Origin: DATBLE01 sp963775695
GTDB taxonomy: Bacteria > Actinomycetota > Thermoleophilia > Gaiellales > Gaiellaceae
Direction of reading: 5' to 3'
Assembly: GCA_963775695.1 (NCBI GenBank)
Contig: CAVZJU010000007.1
Location: 401,381 to 465,380, forward strand
DNA: 64,000 nucleotides
Shown here: positions 58,197 through 64,000 of the stretch, one piece after another
How the letters are laid out: each line of letters begins with the position of its first letter
Numbering within the stretch: position 1 is the stretch's first letter
Notes under the pieces: generated by a model
What the model was told of the DNA's origin: nothing
Seen by the model: the letters and a program-made list of their open reading frames with translations, nothing else
Databases searched by the model: none
Program-made: the position numbers and the translations under genes

Positions 58197-60371
58197 GTGA
58201 TCGACGCAGACGTTTCCAGCGACCGGATCGACGCGGCTGCCGCGGCCGTCCTGATCGTCGACGACCGGCCCGAGAACCTCGAGGCGCTGGAGGCGTTCCT
58301 CGAGCCGCTCGGCGCGCGGATCGTCACCGCCGGATCGGGACGGGAGGCCTTGCGGCTGCTGACGACCGAGCCTTTCGCGGTCATCCTGCTCGACGTCCAG
58401 ATGCCCGAGATGGACGGCTTCGAGACCGCCGCCTCCGTCCGCGGCCGGTCCGAGACGCGCTCGATCCCGATCATCTTCCTGACCGGCATCTCCGCCAGCC
58501 CGGAGAACGTGTTCCGCGGCTACGAGGCCGGAGCGGTCGACTACATCGTCAAGCCGGTCGACCCGGCGATCCTGCGCTCGAAGGTAGCCGTGTTCATCGA
58601 GCTGTTCGAGAAGACACGGGAGATCGCACGGCAGGCCCAGCTCCTCCGGGAGCAGGAGCAGGAGCGGCGCGAGCGTGAGGCGGCCGAGCAGCGCCTGCGC
58701 CGGTCGCGCTTCCTCGCGGGCGTCGCCGCCGCGCTGGAGAAGCGTCTGGACGTGAAGGGGCGTGCCGGGCAGCTCGCGCACACCTGCGTTCCCGAGCTCG
58801 GCGACGTCGCGCTCGTCCAGCTGGTGGAGCCGGACGGCGTCGTCGAGGTCGCGGCGCTGGCCACTCGGGGCGTCCAGGACGAGACGCTCCGCGGGCTCGT
58901 GGGCACCCGGAGCAACCTCTCGGCGTTCGGCTCCTGGGTGTTCGACACGCCGCGAGGCCGGCTGGTCGCGCCGGTCACGCCCGACACCTGGCGCGAGCTC
59001 GGGCTCGGCAACGACGGCGACATGCTCTGCGCGCGGCTCGACCTGCGCAGCATGATCGCGGTCCCGCTCGCGCTCGGCCGCCGCTCGCTCGGCGTCCTCG
59101 TCGTCTGCGCCTCCTCGGCCGAACGTGACTACGGCGAGGACGAGCTCGAGCTCGCGAAGGAGGTCGCGCGCAAAGCGGCGATGGCGGTCGAGAACTCGCG
59201 GCTGTTCGAGGCCGAGCAGGAACGGTCGAAGGCGCTCCAGCAGAGCCTCCTCGGCCGGCCGGAGGTGACGAGCGCGGGCGTGACGGCGGCGTGGCGGTAC
59301 CTGCCCGGCACCGCCGAGCTCGAGGTCGGGGGCGACTGGTACGACCTGATCGATCGCGAAGACGGGCGCATCCTGGTTGCGGTCGGCGACGTGGTGGGGC
59401 ACGGCGTCCAGGCGGCGACCGCTATGGGCAAGCTGCGCAGCGCGATGGGCGCGCTCGGGCTCGTGGTCGAGAGCGTGCCCGAGCTGATCAGCCGGCTCGA
59501 CCAGTTCGCGGAGAAGATCGAGGAGGCCCGGTTCGGCACGGTTGCCGCCGTCCAGCTTCAGCCCGAGACCGGAGAGCTGTGCTACTCGCTGGCCGGTCAC
59601 CCGCCGCCGCTCGTGATCGACCCCGAGGGCAAGGCCGAGTTCCTGGAGGGTGGCGCCGGCCTGCCGCTCTGCATCGCGCTCGACGACGGGAACGGCAGGC
59701 CCGAGGGCCGCGCGTTCCTGGCTGAGGGCTCGACGCTGATCCTCTACACCGACGGCCTGATCGAGCGGAGGGCCGACTCGATCGACAGCGGGCTGGAGCG
59801 GTTGAAGAACGCGGCCGTCGCCCGCAGTGGCTACGAGCCGGAGCGTCTCTGCGACGAGATCGTCGACGAGTTCGCCGAGGGCAGCCTCGACGACCTCGTC
59901 TTCCTCTGCCTTCGCCGCGAACCGCTCGACTCCCGGATCTTCAACCGCGTCTTCCCGGCTGTCCCCAAGTCGCTGCACGCAGTCAGGCAGGAGGTGCGAG
60001 CGTGGCTCACGGAGCACGGCCTCGATCGCGCCAGGATCGACGAGGTGATCCAGGCCTGCGGCGAGGGCTGCGCGAACACCGTGCGCCACGCCTACGGCGA
60101 ACAGCCCGGCGAGGCGACGCTCGAGCTACGGCTCCGCAGCGACGGGCGGCTGGTCGTGCGGATCCGCGACTCGGGCCTCTGGCGGACGCAGGCGCACACC
60201 GAGTCGAGCGGCCACGGCATGGAGATCATGCGCGCCCTCAGCGAGCATGTGCACATCCACCGCACGCCGCAGGGGACGACGGTCGTGCTCGAGTTCGACG
60301 TCGACGTCCCGCGCTCCTCGGCACAGGCCGCGCCCGGCGTGCCGGCCGCGGCGCGTTCGCCCCGAGCCTAG
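58197..60371 (+). CDS. REC-GAF-PP2C (SpoIIE)-HATPase signalling protein
   Basis: 724 residues. A response-regulator receiver comes first ('VLIVDDRPENLEALEAFL', phospho-acceptor Asp in 'ILLDVQMPEMDG' at about 65, 'IVKPVDPAIL'). A coiled coil rich in Gln/Arg (about 140-175) and a GAF-like domain (about 180-335) follow. The SpoIIE phosphatase (about 350-560) has 'VGGDWYDLIDREDGRILVAV' and 'GDVVGHGVQAATAMGKLR'. The last part (about 580-715) is an RsbW-like ATPase ('EGCANTVRHAYGEQPGE', 'IRDSGLW', 'GHGMEIMRALSEHV'). Phosphatase and anti-sigma-type kinase in one chain suggest a self-contained partner-switch controller. GTG 58197. Confidence 0.9.
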   Translation: MIDADVSSDRIDAAAAAVLIVDDRPENLEALEAFLEPLGARIVTAGSGREALRLLTTEPFAVILLDVQMPEMDGFETAASVRGRSETRSIPIIFLTGISASPENVFRGYEAGAVDYIVKPVDPAILRSKVAVFIELFEKTREIARQAQLLREQEQERREREAAEQRLRRSRFLAGVAAALEKRLDVKGRAGQLAHTCVPELGDVALVQLVEPDGVVEVAALATRGVQDETLRGLVGTRSNLSAFGSWVFDTPRGRLVAPVTPDTWRELGLGNDGDMLCARLDLRSMIAVPLALGRRSLGVLVVCASSAERDYGEDELELAKEVARKAAMAVENSRLFEAEQERSKALQQSLLGRPEVTSAGVTAAWRYLPGTAELEVGGDWYDLIDREDGRILVAVGDVVGHGVQAATAMGKLRSAMGALGLVVESVPELISRLDQFAEKIEEARFGTVAAVQLQPETGELCYSLAGHPPPLVIDPEGKAEFLEGGAGLPLCIALDDGNGRPEGRAFLAEGSTLILYTDGLIERRADSIDSGLERLKNAAVARSGYEPERLCDEIVDEFAEGSLDDLVFLCLRREPLDSRIFNRVFPAVPKSLHAVRQEVRAWLTEHGLDRARIDEVIQACGEGCANTVRHAYGEQPGEATLELRLRSDGRLVVRIRDSGLWRTQAHTESSGHGMEIMRALSEHVHIHRTPQGTTVVLEFDVDVPRSSAQAAPGVPAAARSPRA

Positions 60372-60453
60372 ACCGGCGCCTGCGCCTGCGGGACCTGAGA
60401 CGCCAGCGGGCGGCCCGGAGGCCGCCCGCTGGCACTGGCCGGTGAGCGCGGTT

Positions 60454-60972
60454 CTACCGCGTCGGCGGGAGGAGAACCTTGTTGATGACGTGAATCGTGC
60501 CGTTCGACGCCGCGATGTCGGTCTTCACGACTCGGGTGGAACCGTTGAGGAAGACGCTTCCGTGGCGGAGCTTGATCCGCACGGATGGCCCTGCGAGGGT
60601 CTTGGCCGAGCGGAGCCCGACTACCTGGGCCGCCTTCACGTCGCCCGCGACGACGTGGTAGAGCAGGACCCGGCGAAGCTGTGCTCGGTTGCGGAGCAGC
60701 TTGTTCAGCGTTGCCTTGGGCACCATCTTGAAGGCGGCGTCCGTCGGTGCGAAGACGGTCAGCTTCGTCTGGCCGGTGAGAGCACCGGCGAGGCCCGCGC
60801 GCTTGGCGAGCATGACGAGCGTCTTGAACTGGCCGGCAGCGACTGCGGTCTCGACGATGTTCTTCTGAGCTGTCGGCCTCTGGACGGGAGCTGCCGCGCT
60901 CGTCCCTGCGGCCGCGAACGCGGCGATCGCGAGAACGGAGGCGGTGAGGATTGCTGTGACGAGCTTGGTCAT
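60454..60972 (-). CDS. secreted fasciclin-domain protein
   Basis: 172 residues from ATG at 60972, with AAGGGAG upstream. The signal peptide is 'MTKLVTAILTASVLAIAAFA'. One FAS1 domain fills residues about 38-170: 'NIVETAVAAGQFKTLVMLAK', 'KLTVFAPTDAAFKMVP' (H1 motif), 'LLYHVVAGDVKAAQV' (YH motif) and 'NGTIHVINKVLLPP' (H2). Such proteins are surface adhesins or stress-induced exported proteins. It lies 17 bases after a DUF378 gene, so both are read from the region upstream of that gene, facing the CarH-type regulator. Confidence 0.88.
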   Translation of the reverse strand: MTKLVTAILTASVLAIAAFAAAGTSAAAPVQRPTAQKNIVETAVAAGQFKTLVMLAKRAGLAGALTGQTKLTVFAPTDAAFKMVPKATLNKLLRNRAQLRRVLLYHVVAGDVKAAQVVGLRSAKTLAGPSVRIKLRHGSVFLNGSTRVVKTDIAASNGTIHVINKVLLPPTR

Positions 60973-60989
60973 CTTGACTCTCCCTTCGA

Positions 60990-61229
60990 TCATGCGGTTG
61001 TGACTTGTGGGTCGCGGCTCCAGCGGCGCCGGATGGCGCCCTGCTGAACCAGCTGATAGACGGCCGCGAGACCGACGAGGCCGTAGATGAGACGGCTGGC
61101 CACGTTCGTCTCGCCGAAGTCGAGGCCGACGAGCGCCGCCACGAGGTCGAACTCAGCGACAGCGATGAGACCCCAGTTGAGCCCGCCGACAACGAGCAGG
61201 ACGGCTGCGAGGATGTCGAGCTTCTTCAC
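60990..61229 (-). CDS. DUF378 small membrane protein
   Basis: 79 residues from GTG 61229, with AAGGGAG upstream. 'KKLDILAAVLLVVGGLNWGL' and 'SRLIYGLVGLAAVYQLVQQG' are the two membrane helices of DUF378, a family of unknown function. It is the first gene of a two-gene unit with the fasciclin protein and is divergent from the B12-binding MerR regulator. Confidence 0.85.
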   Translation of the reverse strand: MKKLDILAAVLLVVGGLNWGLIAVAEFDLVAALVGLDFGETNVASRLIYGLVGLAAVYQLVQQGAIRRRWSRDPQVTTA

Positions 61230-61323
61230 TGTGTGCTCCCTTCTGTACAGGATTTGTCCAGAGACCGTACAGACCCCACTGCGCGTCTGTCAAGTGTTTG
61301 TTCAATGTCTGTAGAATGCTGGC
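61230..61323. promoter_or_regulatory. divergent promoter region with TGTnCA repeats
   Basis: The 94 bases between DUF378 and the regulator are AT-richer than their surroundings and carry repeated TGT(A/C/T)CA-like elements: CTGTACAG, TTGTCCAG, CGTACAG, CTGTCAAG and TTGTTCAA. TGTACA-type repeats are what CarH/LitR proteins bind. Minus strand: TTGACA at 61289-61294 points to DUF378. Plus strand: TAGAAT at 61312-61317 is 6 bases before the regulator ATG. Confidence 0.6.
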
Positions 61324-62199
61324 ATGGAACACGCGACCGAGCAGCTCCGGATCGGAGAACTGAGCCGACGGGCGGGTGTCAGCGCCGAGCTCCTGCGCGC
61401 GTGGGAACGCCGGTACGGGCTGCTCCACCCGACTCGCACAAGCGGCGGATTTCGTCTCTACTCACCGGCTGATGAGCGACGGGTCTCGCTCATGCGCTCG
61501 TACTTGCAGCACGGGATGTCCGCTGCAGAGGCCGCCCGCCTCACCCTGGCGGAGGCGGACGGCGGCACTCGCGATGAGGATGAACCGGTTCTGCGGCGCC
61601 GTGCTCAGGAGCTTCGCCGGGGGCTGGACGACCTCGACGAGGGCGCCGCTCAAAGCGCGCTGGACAGCGCTCTCGCGGAGTTCTCGACCGAGACCGTGCT
61701 AACAGATCTCGTGCTGCCCTACCTGCATGAGCTCGGTGAGCGCTGGGCGAGCGGCGAGGCGTCGGTGGGTCAGGAGCACTTTGCCAGCCAACTCATCCGA
61801 GGCAGGCTCCTCGGACTCGCGAGGGGCTGGGATCGGGGCGCCGGCCCGCGTGCTCTGCTTGCCTGCGGTCCGGGCGAGCAGCACGATCTCGGGTTGATCG
61901 CGTTTGGCGTCGCCCTGCACGCCCGAGGGTGGCGCGTCACGTATCTCGGGCAGGACACTCCACTCGAAACGCTTGCCGAGAGTGCCCGCTTGCTCGGGCC
62001 GCTCGCAATCGTGATCTCATCCGTTTCGCCCGACCGGCTCTCGAGGTCGGGGGCCGAGTTGCGACGCCTGGCGGGCATTGCGCACGTGTGGCTCGCCGGG
62101 CCAGGCGCCAGCGAAGCTCTCGCCAAGAAGACGCGGGCGACATTCCTCGACGTCGACCCTGTGGCCGCAGCGGACCGCGTGGCCGCCACAAGACCATGA
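61324..62199 (+). CDS. CarH/LitR-type MerR regulator with B12-binding domain
   Basis: 291 residues. The MerR-type HTH reads 'LRIGELSRRAGVSAELLRAW' and 'ERRYGLLHPTRTSGGFRLYS'. A B12-binding part follows with the photoreceptor signature W-x9-EH ('RWASGEASVGQEH', about 140-152) and 'GPGEQHDLGLIAFG' with the E-x-H motif that ligates cobalt. This is the domain set of CarH, which in darkness binds DNA as an adenosylcobalamin tetramer and releases it in light. Carotenoid genes, the classic target, are not in the window; the divergent DUF378/fasciclin genes are the nearest candidates. Confidence 0.9.
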   Translation: MEHATEQLRIGELSRRAGVSAELLRAWERRYGLLHPTRTSGGFRLYSPADERRVSLMRSYLQHGMSAAEAARLTLAEADGGTRDEDEPVLRRRAQELRRGLDDLDEGAAQSALDSALAEFSTETVLTDLVLPYLHELGERWASGEASVGQEHFASQLIRGRLLGLARGWDRGAGPRALLACGPGEQHDLGLIAFGVALHARGWRVTYLGQDTPLETLAESARLLGPLAIVISSVSPDRLSRSGAELRRLAGIAHVWLAGPGASEALAKKTRATFLDVDPVAAADRVAATRP

Positions 62200-62215
62200 G
62201 GCCTGCCTGAAACCC

Positions 62216-62656
62216 GTGACGTCCGTCGAGACGGCGACCGCCATCGAACCCGTCGTCGAGCCGACGCCACGGGGGGCGGAGATGCTCGCCGCCAGCTACT
62301 GGTGTGAGGTCGAAGCGACGACGCGCCGCATTGTGCGGGCAGAAACCGTTGCCGGGCGCATCGATGTCCGTCTGTTCGGGCGAGGCCCCGTCCTCATCAG
62401 GCTCGGACGTCCTGCCCTCCGAGCCGACCGCGCATCCGTCACGTGCACGTACCCCATCATCGGCGGACTCCTGGTGGGCCGGCCCGGCGGGGCGCTTGCG
62501 CTGGAGCAAGTCAACGGCGACCCGGTCGTTCTGCGCTCGACACTGACGGAATACGTCCCCCGGCTCGCGGGCACGCTCTATTTTCAGGTGCAAGCTCGCC
62601 TGCATTCACTGATCAGCCGCCGCCACTTCGCGCGACTCGGAGCGGACGCAGGATGA
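62216..62656 (+). CDS. unknown protein in the CarH operon
   Basis: 146 residues from GTG 62216, 16 bases after the regulator stop. The recognisable character is a compact beta-rich region: 'RIDVRLFGRGPVLIRLGRPA', 'VTCTYPIIGGLLVGRPGGAL', 'RLAGTLYFQVQARLHSLISR'. No signal peptide or membrane helix. I do not recognise the family; the glycine-flanked 'YPIIGGLLV' suggests a small barrel or lipid-binding fold. Its stop overlaps the next ATG (ATGA), so it is coupled to an NAD(P)-binding protein. Confidence 0.65.
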   Translation: MTSVETATAIEPVVEPTPRGAEMLAASYWCEVEATTRRIVRAETVAGRIDVRLFGRGPVLIRLGRPALRADRASVTCTYPIIGGLLVGRPGGALALEQVNGDPVVLRSTLTEYVPRLAGTLYFQVQARLHSLISRRHFARLGADAG

Positions 62657-63519
62657 AAGTCGCCGTCTTTGGCGCGACCGGCGTCATCGGCACCGCTCTG
62701 CTGCCGGTTCTGGCGCGCTCGCATGACGTCGTCGCGCTGTCGCGACGCGAACGGGAGGGGGGCGGAGTGAACTGGTTGAGGGCCGACGCGGGCGACGCCG
62801 AATCCGTCCGCAGGGTTCTCGAGGGGGTCGACGTCGCCTACTACCTCGTACACTCGCTTGGCGCGCGTGACTTCGAGAAACGCGATCTCGCCTCGGCCAG
62901 GACCGTCGCCGAGGAGGCCGGGCGGGCCGGCCTTGGCCAACTCATCTACCTGGGCGGCCTCGGCGACGATTCTCCTGAGCTGTCGACGCACCTCCGAAGC
63001 CGACGCGAGACCGAGAAGGAGCTCGCTTCTGGTGCCGTGCCGCTGACCACGTTGCGAGCCGCGATCGTGATCGGCCGCGGCAGCGCCGGCTTCGAAACGA
63101 TCGTCGCGCTCGTGGACCGCCTGCCGGCAATGGTGTGCCCGCGCTGGATCGGCGTGCGTACTCAGCCGATCGCGATCGTCGACGTCATCGAGTACCTCGC
63201 CGGTGTCTGTGGTCTTCCCCAGGCGATCGGGGAGAGCTTCGACATTGGCGGGCCAGACGTGATGACCTACAGGGAGATGATCGAGCGGGTCGGGGCCGAG
63301 CGCGGCAGACGGCCGCTGATCGTGGAAGTCCCCGTGCTCACGCCCCGCCTCTCCTCGTACTGGCTGCACCTCGTGACACCCGTGAAGGCATCGGTCGCCC
63401 GTCCACTGATCGAAGGTCTGCGAAACGAGACCGTTGCGAAGGACGAGCGCATCCGGGAGCTGCTCCCTCTCGAGCTCACGCCGTTCGACGTAGCGGCGCG
63501 AGCAGCGCTCGACGGCTAA
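62653..63519 (+). CDS. NAD(P)H-binding SDR/NmrA-like protein
   Basis: 288 residues of the atypical short-chain dehydrogenase (NAD(P)H-binding, NDUFA9-like) group: 'MKVAVFGATGVIGTALLPVL' (GxxGxxG), 'DAESVRRVLEGVDVAYYLVH', 'GLGQLIYLGGLGDD', 'PLTTLRAAIVIGRGSAGFET' and 'QPIAIVDVIEYLAGVC'. The YxxxK catalytic pair is not seen, so it may be a non-catalytic or quinone/ubiquinone-type oxidoreductase. ATG 62653 overlaps the previous stop. It is third in the CarH operon. Confidence 0.85.
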   Translation: MKVAVFGATGVIGTALLPVLARSHDVVALSRREREGGGVNWLRADAGDAESVRRVLEGVDVAYYLVHSLGARDFEKRDLASARTVAEEAGRAGLGQLIYLGGLGDDSPELSTHLRSRRETEKELASGAVPLTTLRAAIVIGRGSAGFETIVALVDRLPAMVCPRWIGVRTQPIAIVDVIEYLAGVCGLPQAIGESFDIGGPDVMTYREMIERVGAERGRRPLIVEVPVLTPRLSSYWLHLVTPVKASVARPLIEGLRNETVAKDERIRELLPLELTPFDVAARAALDG

Positions 63520-64000
63520 TCGGAGCTTCGGTCACGGCGCTCCGGATTCACCGCGTCGCGCCGGTGTAAGAGCGCCGCCCCGCCAGATGACCAGGCGGCC
63601 TGCGTTTGCCGAGGACTTGGCCAGATTTCCAGATCCTTGTCTCCTGCCTCGCTGAGGATCATTCGCGTCAACGGCTCCAGCGGCTCGGACGACCGGGTCT
63701 CTCGGGCACGAGCGTCATCCGTGACTCGACGGGAGGATCGACCACCCCTATCGGTGCGCGGCCGTCCGGGCCGCATACGTCCACATCCCGCACGACGACA
63801 CGTACTCGAAGATCCCCGATCTCCTCCTCGCGTTCGAGAAGAGGGTGTGCTGACTGCCCGGCGCGCGCGCCTGTTCGACGACGGCTGATCGTCCTTTCTT
63901 CCGGGGAGCACCGGGGGAGCATGATCCGTGCAAACCCGGCACCGATGACACACCTGTCACACGCAACCAAGCCGTTTCCGCATGGCTAAGCGGCTGCGAA
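63520..64000. other. right-edge region with a short coding remnant
   Basis: No complete gene is seen in the last 480 bases. On the plus strand 63725-63853 reads a protein-like tail ('IDHPYRCAAVRAAYVHIPHD' then 'YSKIPDLLLAFEKRVC') closed by TGA, but the frame is stopped at 63722 and no start fits. It may be the end of a frameshifted or deleted gene. Other frames here look like shadows. Confidence 0.35.

Overview
The window reads as a piece of a high-GC (about 70% by eye), densely packed bacterial chromosome. The gene content points to an actinobacterium, most likely class Thermoleophilia (Gaiellales/Solirubrobacterales type), and quite possibly an environmental genome bin. The reasons are a four-domain ribosomal protein S1, a deazaflavin (F420)-type nitroreductase, a Rex repressor, a K+-independent membrane pyrophosphatase, an Eis-type acetyltransferase, a CarH-type B12 regulator, GTG/TTG starts and many 4-base stop/start overlaps. 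The taxonomic placement is inference from families, not a database result. At least eight genes have a -10-like hexamer only 7-10 bases before the start codon and no Shine-Dalgarno sequence, so leaderless transcripts look common.

Layout. 1-6.4 kb: rpsA (5' cut by the window edge), a frameshifted coaE, a lytic transglycosylase, a leaderless ribbon-helix-helix regulator/42-aa peptide/DUF4097 operon, a decayed MFS transporter, a pabB remnant and pabC. 6.4-14.5 kb: DUF1360, uvrB, an arylsulfotransferase, a hydrolase-adenylate cyclase fusion, a very unusual class II tRNA, a phosphoesterase and an AI-2E transporter. 14.5-20.7 kb: uvrA behind a LexA-type box, a phospholipase D-like protein and small enzymes. 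20.7-27.2 kb: panB-panC-DUF2520, an acetyltransferase, an FmdB zinc ribbon, a type 4 uracil-DNA glycosylase and the tRNA t6A genes tsaE-tsaB-rimI-tsaD. 27.2-32.1 kb: a secreted subtilase, glutamate dehydrogenase, a glutaredoxin-like protein and rex.

32.1-39.2 kb: a translationally coupled minus-strand operon (SBP56 protein, 60-aa membrane protein, TetR regulator, hydrolase-glycosyltransferase fusion) faces a plus-strand glycosyltransferase/GCS2 ligase/DUF1844 operon. 39.3-48.4 kb: proton pyrophosphatase, a tRNA-Asp-like gene, two tandem APC permeases with C-terminal Usp domains, two TrkA-type proteins and a PQQ sugar dehydrogenase. 48.4-51.3 kb: a cobalamin riboswitch drives btuF-btuC-btuD, followed by a stump of cobU. 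51.3-58 kb: cinA-like protein, YbhN-like membrane protein, a PcrA/UvrD helicase carrying a 370-residue intein, and an Eis-type acetyltransferase. 58-64 kb: a REC-GAF-PP2C-HATPase signalling protein, then a CarH-type regulator set divergently from a DUF378/fasciclin gene pair.

Damage and small structures. Several genes are broken (coaE, MFS, pabB, cobU); the first three lie within 5 kb, so local assembly errors are a live alternative to decay. A repeated hairpin family sits 3-5 bases after three stop codons. Perfect hairpins are also embedded in the pcrA and tsaD reading frames. The most interesting objects are the selenocysteine-tRNA-shaped tRNA with a leucine GAG anticodon and a complementary copy of its anticodon arm in the trailer, the SBP56/hydrolase-glycosyltransferase operon, and the CarH divergon.
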